The notes under the pieces: model-generated
Told to the model about the DNA's origin: nothing
Seen by the model: the letters and a program-made list of their open reading frames with translations, nothing else
Databases searched by the model: none
Source: Bacillus mojavensis RO-H-1 = KCTC 3706
Lineage (GTDB): Bacteria; Bacillota; Bacilli; Bacillales; Bacillaceae
DNA: 64,000 nt
Assembly: GCF_000245335.1 (NCBI RefSeq)
Contig: NZ_JH600283.1
Span: 21,327-85,326, forward strand
Reading direction: 5' to 3'
Position numbers and translations under genes: made by a program
In this document: piece by piece, positions 44,285 through 53,040 of the stretch
Position numbering within the stretch: the first letter of the stretch is position 1
How the letters are laid out: the number at the start of each line of letters is the position of its first letter

Positions 44285-44329
44285 AGTTTTATCTATTTCT
44301 ACCATGTTTGTTTATGAAGCTTATATCAT

Positions 44330-44404
44330 TCCGCAGTAGCTCAGTGGTAGAGCTATCGGCTGTTAACCGATCGGTCGTAGGTTCGAATCCTACCTGCGGA
44401 GCCA
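44330..44404 (+). tRNA. tRNA-Asn (GUU)
   Basis: A full cloverleaf from TCCGCAGTAGC to GCGGAGCCA with encoded CCA. The anticodon loop is CTGTTAA, giving anticodon GTT for asparagine. It is the first tRNA after the 5S gene. Confidence 0.95.
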
Positions 44405-44406
44405 TT

Positions 44407-44479
44407 GCTTCCATAGCTCAGCAGGTAGAGCACTTCCATGGTAAGGAAGAGGTCAGCGGTTCGAGCCCGCTTGGAAGCT
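44407..44479 (+). tRNA. tRNA-Thr (GGU), without encoded CCA
   Basis: The acceptor GCTTCCA pairs with TGGAAGC; the anticodon loop ATGGTAA gives GGT for threonine. TTTA follows instead of CCA, so CCA must be added after transcription. It is the only one of the eight tRNAs here lacking encoded CCA. Confidence 0.93.
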
Positions 44480-44544
44480 TTATTTAAATGCATTACTCTT
44501 ACCAAGGTTTCTCAAAAAAGAGAAAGCTTTTTTTATTGCGATAT

Positions 44545-44619
44545 GCGGAAGTAGTTCAGTGGTAGAACACCACCTTGCCAAGGTGGGGGTCGCGGGTTCG
44601 AATCCCGTCTTCCGCTCCA
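44545..44619 (+). tRNA. tRNA-Gly (GCC)
   Basis: A cloverleaf from GCGGAAGTAG to TTCCGCTCCA with encoded CCA. The anticodon loop TTGCCAA gives GCC for glycine. Confidence 0.95.
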
Positions 44620-44656
44620 TTATTTCATCCCAACGGGATTCGATACAAGTGAAAGT

Positions 44657-44733
44657 GCGCCCGTAGCTCAATTGGATAGAGCGTTTGACTACGGATCAAA
44701 AGGTTAGGGGTTCGACTCCTCTCGGGCGCGCCA
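44657..44733 (+). tRNA. tRNA-Arg (ACG)
   Basis: A 77-base cloverleaf from GCGCCCGTAG to GGGCGCGCCA. The anticodon loop CTACGGA gives ACG (inosine at the wobble position) for arginine CGN codons. Confidence 0.95.
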
Positions 44734-44756
44734 TATATTATTTTAATATGAGGAAT

Positions 44757-44833
44757 CGGGAAGTAGCTCAGCTTGGTAGAGCACATGGTTTGGGACCATG
44801 GGGTCGCAGGTTCGAATCCTGTCTTCCCGACCA
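44757..44833 (+). tRNA. tRNA-Pro (UGG)
   Basis: A 77-base cloverleaf from CGGGAAGTAG to TTCCCGACCA. The anticodon loop TTTGGGA gives TGG for proline. Confidence 0.95.
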
Positions 44834-44840
44834 TTTTTAT

Positions 44841-44916
44841 GGGGCCTTAGCTCAGCTGGGAGAGCGCCTGCTTTGCACGCAGGAGGTCAGCGGTTCGATC
44901 CCGCTAGGCTCCACCA
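44841..44916 (+). tRNA. tRNA-Ala (UGC)
   Basis: A 76-base cloverleaf from GGGGCCTTAG to GGCTCCACCA. The anticodon loop TTTGCAC gives TGC for alanine. The promoter of the next rRNA operon begins 20 bases downstream. Confidence 0.95.
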
Positions 44917-44936
44917 AAAAAGATTCAAAAAAGTTA

Positions 44937-44965
44937 TTGACTTTGAGAAAGCGACGTTGTATACT
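44937..44965 (+). promoter_or_regulatory. Promoter of the second rRNA operon
   Basis: TTGACT (44,937-44,942), 17 bases, then TATACT (44,960-44,965). Only one promoter fits between tRNA-Ala and the leader, unlike the tandem pair of the first operon. Confidence 0.8.
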
Positions 44966-44997
44966 AATAAAGTTGCTTTAACAAAGCGATGAACAAA

Positions 44998-45844
<847 letters not shown>

Positions 45845-45899
45845 TAATTTCTAATGATGTCACATCTGTTATCTAGTTTTGAGAGAACACTCTCAATTG

Positions 45900-46015
<116 letters not shown>

Positions 46016-46020
46016 AAGGT

Positions 46021-46055
46021 AAAGACCAGTTCAACTGAACTGGTCTTTTATTTTG
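46021..46055 (+). terminator. rRNA operon terminator
   Basis: AAAGACCAGTTC (46,021-46,032) pairs perfectly with GAACTGGTCTTT (46,037-46,048) around AACT, followed by a T-rich tail. Confidence 0.92.
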
Positions 46056-46087
46056 TTCTTTTTTATATCTGTACTGATTCGTTTCAA

Positions 46088-46468
46088 ATGAAGGTAAAAA
46101 AATTATTAAGACTGACGTTTGCAACTAAAGTGGGAGAGTATCAAAGAGAAGTGGCACGCCTGTTATCCGATTATGTTTATCACCCGTAGGATTTAACTGC
46201 GGAGGATGAAATGAAAATCAGGCCTTTTCAATTGCTTTCTAACTGGGTTACGATCGTCGGAATCGGAGAGGCTCGGCAGATCATGGAGAACGCGGTTTCA
46301 TGCGCTGTAGATATGCCGCAGCTTTCTGAGCTCATAACGGAAGAAACGACGCCGGAGAAATTTGAGTCTGCCATACAAAACTTGATGGAAATAGACTCGA
46401 CATCTAATGACAGGAAAGATATTCAAGCAGTCAAAACGATTCTTGTTTCTGATCCTAATATGATCTGA
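46088..46468 (+). pseudogene. Unrecognised frame broken by one TAG
   Basis: An ATG at 46,088 reads MKVKKLLRLTFATKVGEYQR and on for 33 residues to a TAG (46,187-46,189). The same frame then continues DLTAEDEMKIRPFQLLSNWV to VKTILVSDPNMI and ends at 46,468. The second part has its own ATG at 46,211 after GGAGG (46,201-46,205), so an 85-residue product is possible. I do not recognise the protein. The first part has no Shine-Dalgarno, and the frame stays open upstream into the rRNA terminator, as if a longer gene had been truncated there. Confidence 0.45.
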
Positions 46469-46518
46469 TGGCAAATGGCTCAAATATATTGATCCATTTT
46501 TTTCTTCAGCATTTGACC

Positions 46519-46547
46519 TTGCACATTTGATTAAAATTTATTATGAT
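46519..46547 (+). promoter_or_regulatory. Sigma-A promoter for ybaR
   Basis: TTGCAC (46,519-46,524), 17 bases, then TATGAT (46,542-46,547). A second TATAAT at 46,556 lacks a partner -35. Confidence 0.6.
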
Positions 46548-46702
46548 ACTCTTTGTATAATAACTCCTTACCTCAATACACTATACTCAACGTTTCCCCT
46601 TTTTCTCCGAAAGTTTTTCTTTTCGTTTTCTTCCGTAAAATAATTAAGCTCCCAATACAACAGATACGGTGCGGATTTATTTTTAAAAAGGAGTCGTTAT
46701 AT

Positions 46703-48136
46703 TTGAATCGTTTTACATTGAAACAGCAGTGGTTCGGTAATATCCGAAAAGATATTCTTGCTGGAATTTTGGTGGCGTTAGCCTTAATACCTGAAGCAAT
46801 TGGTTTCTCGATTATTGCCGGTGTTGATCCAATGGTTGGTCTTTATGCTTCATTTTGTATAGCCATTATTATTTCTATTTTTGGCGGAAGACCGGGGATG
46901 ATTTCGGCTGCGACTGGCTCGATGGCGGTAGTGATGGTGTCACTGGTTGCCGATTACGGGCTTCAGTATTTATTTGCGGCTACCATTTTGACAGGTGTTA
47001 TTCAGGTGATTTTAGGCATCAGTAAAATTGCGAGATTAATGAAATTCATTCCTCGTTCTGTGATGATCGGGTTTGTAAATGCGCTGGCAATTCTTATTTT
47101 CTCTGCGCAGCTGCCTCAGTTTGCAGGTGCATCTTGGAGCATGTATGCGATGCTTGCCGGATCATTGATTATTATTTATGTACTGCCTAGGTTTACGACT
47201 GCGGTGCCATCTCCGCTTGTCGCAATTATAGTGATGACGATTATTGCGGTCACTTTCCATGTGGATGTGCGGACGGTAGGAGATATGGGCAATATCTCTA
47301 GTTCATTGCCTCATTTTTTCATTCCCGATGTTCCGTTTACCTTCGAAACGCTTAAAATCATTTTTCCTTATTCCATTGCTCTGGCGTTTGTCGGTTTGCT
47401 TGAGTCTTTGCTGACTGCACAGATTATTGATGAAATGACGGATACAGACAGTGATAAAAATAAAGAGAGCCGCGGACAGGGAATCGCAAATATCGTCACT
47501 GGATTTTTTGGCGGTATGGCGGGCTGCGCTATGATCGGACAATCTGTTATTAATACAAAAGCGGGCGGCCGCGGGCGGTTATCAGCCTTTATTGCCGGTG
47601 CTTTTCTTATGTTTTTAATTGCCGTTTTGAGTCAGGTTGTTGTAAAAATTCCGATGGCTGCGTTAGTGGCTGTTATGGTTATGGTGTCTGTCGGCACATT
47701 TGATTGGTCTTCTTTAAAAGGCTTGAAAAAAGCGCCGATCACAGATTCAATTGTAATGGTTGTGACGGTGATTACGGTTGTCGTGACGGATGACTTATCG
47801 AAAGGCGTATTCGTCGGTGTTCTGTTAAGTGCCGTTTTCTTTGTAGCCAAAATCTCGAAGCTGAAAATCGTTTCTCATGCAGAAGATCAAAAGCTGAGAA
47901 CGTATCAAGTCAAGGGACAGATCTTTTTTGCGTCAGTGACTGATCTTACAAATGCGTTTATCTTTGATGAGGATATTGAACGAGTTGTCATTGACTTGAC
48001 CGATGCTCACGTATGGGATGATTCAGGAGCGGCTGCGCTTGATAAGATTGTCGCAAAGTTTAAAGAGCAAGGAATTGAAGCTGAGTTAAAAGGGCTGAAC
48101 AATGCAAGTAAAGCCCTTATGAAACAAATGGCATAA
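46703..48136 (+). CDS. ybaR: SulP-family anion permease YbaR
   Basis: A 477-residue SulP/SLC26-type transporter with about ten or more membrane segments and a C-terminal STAS domain (about residues 385-477, with [20 protein letters not shown]). Typical motifs are [19 protein letters not shown] near the start and [20 protein letters not shown] in the second half. The substrate (sulfate, bicarbonate or other anion) cannot be read. I chose the TTG at 46,703 ([11 protein letters not shown]), which follows AAAAGGAG by nine bases. A terminator follows. Confidence 0.88.
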   Translation: MNRFTLKQQWFGNIRKDILAGILVALALIPEAIGFSIIAGVDPMVGLYASFCIAIIISIFGGRPGMISAATGSMAVVMVSLVADYGLQYLFAATILTGVIQVILGISKIARLMKFIPRSVMIGFVNALAILIFSAQLPQFAGASWSMYAMLAGSLIIIYVLPRFTTAVPSPLVAIIVMTIIAVTFHVDVRTVGDMGNISSSLPHFFIPDVPFTFETLKIIFPYSIALAFVGLLESLLTAQIIDEMTDTDSDKNKESRGQGIANIVTGFFGGMAGCAMIGQSVINTKAGGRGRLSAFIAGAFLMFLIAVLSQVVVKIPMAALVAVMVMVSVGTFDWSSLKGLKKAPITDSIVMVVTVITVVVTDDLSKGVFVGVLLSAVFFVAKISKLKIVSHAEDQKLRTYQVKGQIFFASVTDLTNAFIFDEDIERVVIDLTDAHVWDDSGAAALDKIVAKFKEQGIEAELKGLNNASKALMKQMA

Positions 48137-48144
48137 AAGTGTGA

Positions 48145-48176
48145 AAGTCCAGATTGATGAGATCTGGGCTTTTTTA
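48145..48176 (+). terminator. Terminator after ybaR
   Basis: AAGTCCAGAT (48,145-48,154) pairs with ATCTGGGCTT (48,162-48,171) with one G-U pair, followed by TTTTT. Confidence 0.85.
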
Positions 48177-48199
48177 TATAACATATGGTTGAACTGCAT

Positions 48200-48208
48200 T
48201 GATATAAT
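48200..48208 (+). promoter_or_regulatory. Extended -10 promoter for ybaS
   Basis: TG at 48,200-48,201 and TATAAT at 48,203-48,208, with no clear -35. It lies between the ybaR terminator and ybaS. Confidence 0.45.
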
Positions 48209-48242
48209 AGAGAGAAAGAAATTTTTAATAGGGGACTTGTAT

Positions 48243-49202
48243 ATGATGCTTCAGAAGCTGAACCGTGTATTGGGGAAAGTCATGCCGCTTTTGACACCGA
48301 CTAGTGTTGTGCTTGGCGTCCTGCTGTCTCAGTTTTTAAATGGATATGAAAGCGCGGTGCCATGGATATTTGCGTTTATTACGTTTGCGGGCAGCTTGAG
48401 TGCGAACTTTCAATCTTTGAGACACGCCTTGGCGCACCCTCTTCCTATGATTCTTGCATTATTTGTTCTTCATATATTTATGCCGCTTTTCGCCTGGGGC
48501 AGCGGACATCTCATATTTCATGGCGATCCATTAACGATCACCGGTTTGACATTAGCTGTTGTCATTCCTACAGGGATTACGAGCTTGATTTGGGCTGCTA
48601 TGTACAAAGGGAATGTCGGTTTGACGCTTTCTATCATATTGATTGATACCGTGCTGTCGCCGTTAATCGTTCCGCTGAGTCTTTCTGTACTGGCCGGTGC
48701 CCAGGTTCACATGGATGTCTGGGGAATGATGAAGGGTCTGGTTGTGATGGTGGTGATTCCTTCATTCCTGGGCATGCTGTTTAATCAGATGTCATCTCCA
48801 GAAAGAACCGCAGCATTGAGCAGTACGCTATCTCCCTTTTCAAAGCTGTGCCTGATGGCCGTGATTGCGATTAACAGCTCTGTGATAGCTCCTTATTTCA
48901 AAGCGATTGATTTACGATTTTTAGGGATTGCTGTTACTGTTTTTTGTATCGCGTTAACCGGGTATGCTGCCGCGTGGCTTATCGGAAAAATGATGAAAAG
49001 GCGGCAGGAGGAAATTGTCTCTCTTATTTTTACGGGTGGCATGAGGAATATCAGTGCCGGCGCTGTTCTTGCTGTCACTTTCTTTCCGTCCCAGGTAGCC
49101 GTTCCGGTTGTGATTGGCATGCTGTTTCAGCAAATCCTGGCTGCTTTGTTCGGCTATATGCTGAACCGATTCGAATTAAAACCGGTCTTGCAGAAGGCAT
49201 GA
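48243..49202 (+). CDS. ybaS: Bile acid:sodium symporter-family transporter YbaS
   Basis: A 319-residue membrane protein of the BASS family with about nine to ten hydrophobic segments. Conserved elements are GLTLAVVIPTGITSLIWAAM near the centre and FTGGMRNISAGAVLAVTFFP near the end. Family members carry bile acids, pantoate and other organic anions with sodium; the substrate here is unknown. I chose the ATG at 48,243 after AATAGGGGA; the longer frame crosses the upstream terminator. Confidence 0.85.
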   Translation: MMLQKLNRVLGKVMPLLTPTSVVLGVLLSQFLNGYESAVPWIFAFITFAGSLSANFQSLRHALAHPLPMILALFVLHIFMPLFAWGSGHLIFHGDPLTITGLTLAVVIPTGITSLIWAAMYKGNVGLTLSIILIDTVLSPLIVPLSLSVLAGAQVHMDVWGMMKGLVVMVVIPSFLGMLFNQMSSPERTAALSSTLSPFSKLCLMAVIAINSSVIAPYFKAIDLRFLGIAVTVFCIALTGYAAAWLIGKMMKRRQEEIVSLIFTGGMRNISAGAVLAVTFFPSQVAVPVVIGMLFQQILAALFGYMLNRFELKPVLQKA

Positions 49203-49233
49203 AAAAACCGCTCATATGATAGAGCGGTTTTTT
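49202..49233. terminator. Bidirectional terminator between ybaS and besA
   Basis: AAAAAACCGCTC pairs perfectly with GAGCGGTTTTTT around ATATGATA. Both strands give a stem followed by T residues. The last codons of besA lie within it. Confidence 0.92.
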
Positions 49234-49964
49234 CCGTATAGCCATTCAAGGGCATTGATAAATTGTTTACAGAAATACTTGCGGTGGTGCACCGCCCCTT
49301 TCTCAATGACGAGACACAGCTGATCTTGAGTGAAGCCTTTTTCTTTTAGGCTCTCGTGTACGTATTTTGTTTTTTGCAACATCGTCTGCTGAATCGATTG
49401 TTTTCCAGCGCCTTCTTCACTGCCGACAGACATATAAATACGCGTTGAATCGGGCCTTACAGCGGCAGTATCTATGGTTTCTGCTGCGTTCTCGTACCAG
49501 TATGAACTTGAAAGAGATCCTATATTTCCAAATAATGTTGGATGTCTCAGAAAGGCAAACATCGAGATGAGGCCGCCTAATGAGGCGCCGATTATACCTC
49601 TGGATTGTACTCTTTTGGAGACATTCCAATTTTCTTCCACAAACGGAATGAGCCGGTTTGTTATTTCAAAAAGATAGTCAGTCCCCTTACCGCCGAAGTC
49701 TGAAAACTGATCACTGAGTGATGCGGCGGGCCAAGGAGTGTACTCGTCAATTCGGTTTTTAGGCTCTATACCGATCAGCACGAGCTGAGGCACCCTGTTT
49801 TGATGGAACCTGCTTTCTATCAGTTCTAGTTGATCTTGAAACAAAGAACCGCCATCCTGTACGTAAACAGAAGGAAATGCCCTGCTGTCCGTACTGTAGG
49901 AAGGAGGGAGATACAGCTTGAACATCCTGTCGCCCGCCTTATGCTCTGATAAAGATCCGTTCAA
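49212..49964 (-). CDS. besA: Bacillibactin trilactone esterase BesA
   Basis: BesA (250 residues) hydrolyses ferric bacillibactin in the cytoplasm so that iron can be released. It has an esterase-D type fold: the nucleophile lies in GIIGASLGGLISMFAF (about residues 126-141), with SVGSEEG and the C-terminal histidine in GAVHHRKYF completing a likely triad. The TTG start at 49,964 overlaps the feuC stop (TTGA), so it is coupled to the uptake genes. It closes the feuABC-besA operon at the shared terminator. Also known as ybbA. Confidence 0.93.
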   Translation of the reverse strand: MNGSLSEHKAGDRMFKLYLPPSYSTDSRAFPSVYVQDGGSLFQDQLELIESRFHQNRVPQLVLIGIEPKNRIDEYTPWPAASLSDQFSDFGGKGTDYLFEITNRLIPFVEENWNVSKRVQSRGIIGASLGGLISMFAFLRHPTLFGNIGSLSSSYWYENAAETIDTAAVRPDSTRIYMSVGSEEGAGKQSIQQTMLQKTKYVHESLKEKGFTQDQLCLVIEKGAVHHRKYFCKQFINALEWLYGKNRSII

Positions 49965-50971
49965 ACGTTCTCCCCCTTTTTTTGCTTGAAAAGCAGGTAT
50001 AAGAAATACGGAACACCGAGTATCGCTAAAATAATGCCGGCTGGCACTTCTGCCGGCTGAAAAAACAGTTTCCCGGCAAAGTCCGCACTCAATACAAGCA
50101 GCATGCCGATCAAGCCGCTCAAAGGCAAAATATAGCGGTGTTCGATACCGGCCAATCTCCGGGAAATATGGGGCGCGATTAAGCCGACAAATGCCATGCT
50201 TCCCGCCACAGAGACACAGGCGCTGATGATGGCGACACAGGCGACGAGCAGAATGGTTTTTTCTTTATTTGATGAAATGCCAAGGCTTCTAACCGTGTCT
50301 TCGTCAAAGCGGATGGTATCAAGCAAACGAGACTTGGCCAAAAGAATAGGAATAAACAGCAGCATCCACGGAAGAACAGCTGTGATATATGTCCAGTTTG
50401 CCGACCAGATGCTTCCGTTTTTCCATACCATGGCCATTTCATAATCTTGCGGGTCCATTTTTAAGGATAAAAACAAAGACAAGGCGCTGAAGCCCGAATT
50501 AATCGCGATTCCTACCAGAATAATTCTGCCTGAATCTAAATTGCCTCTGTTCCAAGCGAATATGTAAATCATGACTGCAGCAGCCAGTCCGCCGATCAGG
50601 CCGAAAAACGGCATTCCCATCGCCGCGACGATTGAAGTTACTTCCTTCTGGCCTTGGAACAACAGCATAAACGCCACAATGCCTGCCCCTGCTCCGGCAT
50701 TGATTCCCAATATTCCCGGGTCTGCAAGGCCGTTTCGTGTGATGGCCTGAATGACAGCTCCTGCTATGCCAAGTCCGAGTCCGATAATGGCTGCCATGAC
50801 AATCCGCGGAAGTCTTAAGTCAAACAGCAAAACTTCATACTGCGGATTGGGATTGATCTGAAAAAGAGTGGAGAGCAGCTCTGTCGGACGAACAGAAAAC
50901 GATCCGCTGGTCATGCTGAAATAGCTGACAAGGAGAATCAATATGATTAACAATGCATATTTTTTAGCCAT
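49961..50971 (-). CDS. feuC: Ferric bacillibactin/enterobactin permease subunit FeuC
   Basis: FeuC (336 residues) is one of two BtuC/FecCD-type permease subunits that carry ferric catecholate siderophores through the membrane. About nine to ten hydrophobic segments are visible. GVIQAITRNGLADPGILGIN and the coupling region FVGLIAPHISRRLAG are family signatures. It overlaps feuB by eight bases and besA by four. No ATPase gene lies in the operon; in B. subtilis the shared ATPase YusV serves this system. Confidence 0.94.
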   Translation of the reverse strand: MAKKYALLIILILLVSYFSMTSGSFSVRPTELLSTLFQINPNPQYEVLLFDLRLPRIVMAAIIGLGLGIAGAVIQAITRNGLADPGILGINAGAGAGIVAFMLLFQGQKEVTSIVAAMGMPFFGLIGGLAAAVMIYIFAWNRGNLDSGRIILVGIAINSGFSALSLFLSLKMDPQDYEMAMVWKNGSIWSANWTYITAVLPWMLLFIPILLAKSRLLDTIRFDEDTVRSLGISSNKEKTILLVACVAIISACVSVAGSMAFVGLIAPHISRRLAGIEHRYILPLSGLIGMLLVLSADFAGKLFFQPAEVPAGIILAILGVPYFLYLLFKQKKGENV

Positions 50972-51968
50972 TTTGCTCTCCTCCTTTTCGTTTGATCAAA
51001 TAAAGGAAGAAAGGAACGCCGATAATAGAAGTCACAACCTCAATCGGTGTTTCAAATGGGTAATTGATAAATCTGCTGGCGAGATCGCACAGCGTTAAAA
51101 AGATTCCGCCCAAAATGCAGGAACAAGGAATCAGTCTGTTATAATCCGAGCCGACGAGAAATCTCGTGATATGCGGAACGACTAAACCGACAAACGCAAT
51201 TTTTCCGGCAAGCGCTACGGCACTTCCGGTTAAAATGATGACAGAGAGCATTGCCATGATTTTGATCGTTTTTTTCTTTTGGCCCAAACTCTTAGAAATA
51301 TCGTCGCCTAGTGAAACAGCGGTCACCTTTTTGCTGAGAGAGACAGCTATGACGATACCAGCAAGAAAAAATGGAACGGCAAGCTTCAGAAATTCGGGGC
51401 TCATTTGATGAAGTCTGGCGCTGTACCAGAAACTCAAATCCTGTGAAATCTGAAAATAGATCGATATGGCAGCTGCTAAACTATTTAGCAGCATGCTTGT
51501 GACAGTGCCAATGATGGCTAGCTGTACAGGCGTAAACCCGTTAGGCAGCATTGTTGCCAGACCGAATACCAATGCAGCTCCAAATGCGGAGCCGATAAAA
51601 GAGTAAATGATCATTTCAAGCGAAGATGATTGCGGAAGCAGAACCATACAAAGCGTGATGATAAAGGCGGAACCATCTGAAACACCCATAATTGAGGGCG
51701 ATGCCAAATAATTGCGTGTGATGCCTTGCATGAGCGCTCCAGATACAGCAAGGGCTGCCCCAATGAGCAGAGCGCCGGCAGCCCTTGGAATCCGGGAGTG
51801 CCATATGATTTGATGGTCTGTGTTTCCCGGATCAAAATGAAAAAGTGATGCAAAGACAATATCAGCATTAAGCTGCTTTGCGCCATAGAGGACGGAAAGC
51901 AGCAATGATAATGCAATAGCAAATGGAGAAGTAATCAAAATGATACGTGTCCACTGTTTTGAATACAT
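50964..51968 (-). CDS. feuB: Ferric bacillibactin/enterobactin permease subunit FeuB
   Basis: FeuB (334 residues), the partner of FeuC. GALMQGITRNYLASPSIMGV, FGLATMLPNGFTPVQLAIIG and the coupling segment FVGLVVPHITRFLVG are typical of FecCD permeases. It starts with ATG 18 bases after feuA and overlaps feuC by eight bases. The order feuA-feuB-feuC-besA is the standard Btr-controlled operon. Confidence 0.94.
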   Translation of the reverse strand: MYSKQWTRIILITSPFAIALSLLLSVLYGAKQLNADIVFASLFHFDPGNTDHQIIWHSRIPRAAGALLIGAALAVSGALMQGITRNYLASPSIMGVSDGSAFIITLCMVLLPQSSSLEMIIYSFIGSAFGAALVFGLATMLPNGFTPVQLAIIGTVTSMLLNSLAAAISIYFQISQDLSFWYSARLHQMSPEFLKLAVPFFLAGIVIAVSLSKKVTAVSLGDDISKSLGQKKKTIKIMAMLSVIILTGSAVALAGKIAFVGLVVPHITRFLVGSDYNRLIPCSCILGGIFLTLCDLASRFINYPFETPIEVVTSIIGVPFFLYLIKRKGGEQNG

Positions 51969-51986
51969 ACAAAAACCTACTCTAAT

Positions 51987-52940
51987 TTAGTCTTGTGTTA
52001 ATTTTTCAGATGCCGCTTTCAGGAAGCGGACTTTGCTCCAAGCCGTACCGCCTTGTGCGAGAGGATCAACTGAATTGACGTACACATGATCTTCTTTGAC
52101 TGCTGTGAGGCTTTTCCAGATTGGATTTTTTTCTAAATCTTTTAATGCATCAGGTTTATCCGCATTTTCATCATCAGAAAATTGGACGAAAATGTGGTCA
52201 GGGTTCATTTCACTGAGTTTTTCTAACGAAATCAGCTCTTGCGCTTTTGCGGCTTTGACTTCATTCGGCGCTTTAAGGCCTAAGTCACCATAAAGAGTTG
52301 AGTTGAAGTACACTTGTTCAGGATAAATGTAAATATTTCCTTGTCTGATTCTGATGACAAGCGCTTTTGAATCCTTTGCTTGTTTATCGATTTTCGTTTT
52401 TGTTTCTTTTAGATCCTGTTCATAGTCGGCAATGATTTTTTTGGCTTTTTTCTCTTTTCCGGTCAGCTGGGCAAGCAGCATCATGTTTTCCTTCCAGTTT
52501 GATGAGATGTGAGAAACCGGAATGGTCGTGCCGGCCGTGCTTATTTTTTGCAGGGTTTTCTCAGGGAACTTTGTAGATGCCAAGATCACATCTGGCTGCA
52601 TCTCAAGAATTTTTTCAATGTTTGGTTCCATTTTTTCCCCTGTAGGTGTTGCTTTATCAGTGATGTCCTTGAACATTTCAGGGAATTTTCCTGAAAATGA
52701 GATTGCACCCTGCGGATGAACGTCAAGCAGTTTAGCGTCTTCCATGGATTCAACGCTACCCGTAATGGCAATCTTATCTGTCGGTACATTTACTTCGTAC
52801 GTTTTATCCAAATACTCGATTTTCTTTTTCTCGGACTTTGTGCCGCTCGCTTTGCTGGCAGAGGATTCTTCCTTGCTGCCGCAAGCTGCCGCCGTTAGGG
52901 CGAGAAGCAAGATTAATAAGGTAAGAGATAGCTTTTTCAT
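51987..52940 (-). CDS. feuA: Ferric bacillibactin-binding lipoprotein FeuA
   Basis: FeuA (317 residues) binds ferric bacillibactin and enterobactin at the cell surface. The lipoprotein signal ends with the lipobox LTAAAC, so Cys20 carries lipid. The class III substrate-binding fold follows, with two lobes joined by a long helix (about residues 155-180). The basic residues that hold the triscatecholate occur in the KALVIRIRQ segment. It is the first gene after a promoter with a poor -35, a Fur box on the start site and Btr repeats upstream. Confidence 0.95.
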   Translation of the reverse strand: MKKLSLTLLILLLALTAAACGSKEESSASKASGTKSEKKKIEYLDKTYEVNVPTDKIAITGSVESMEDAKLLDVHPQGAISFSGKFPEMFKDITDKATPTGEKMEPNIEKILEMQPDVILASTKFPEKTLQKISTAGTTIPVSHISSNWKENMMLLAQLTGKEKKAKKIIADYEQDLKETKTKIDKQAKDSKALVIRIRQGNIYIYPEQVYFNSTLYGDLGLKAPNEVKAAKAQELISLEKLSEMNPDHIFVQFSDDENADKPDALKDLEKNPIWKSLTAVKEDHVYVNSVDPLAQGGTAWSKVRFLKAASEKLTQD

Positions 52941-52961
52941 CTATAGTGCCTCCTGTTCAAT

Positions 52962-52976
52962 TGATAACTATTATCA
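52962..52976. promoter_or_regulatory. Fur box at the feuA promoter
   Basis: TGATAACTATTATCA fits the 7-1-7 Fur box. It lies inside a perfect 10-base inverted repeat, CAATTGATAA-CTA-TTATCAATTG (52,958-52,980). It is just downstream of the feuA -10 element, so iron-loaded Fur would block transcription. Confidence 0.85.
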
Positions 52977-52982
52977 ATTGGA

Positions 52983-53011
52983 ATTATAGAGAATGAACAG
53001 ACATAACGCCA
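52983..53011 (-). promoter_or_regulatory. Activator-dependent promoter of feuA
   Basis: The minus-strand -10 is a perfect TATAAT (52,983-52,988). At 17 bases the -35 is TGGCGT (53,006-53,011), a very poor match. A strong -10 with a poor -35 beside Btr repeats is what an activator-dependent promoter should look like. Confidence 0.65.
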
Positions 53012-53040
53012 TGGACAAATTCCATATTTATCATGGACTA
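53010..53040. promoter_or_regulatory. Candidate Btr binding direct repeat
   Basis: CATGGACAA (53,010-53,018) and CATGGACTA (53,032-53,040) form a direct repeat with a 22-base period, two helical turns. It overlaps the feuA -35 region and the last codons of btr. AraC-type activators commonly bind such repeats. Confidence 0.6.
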
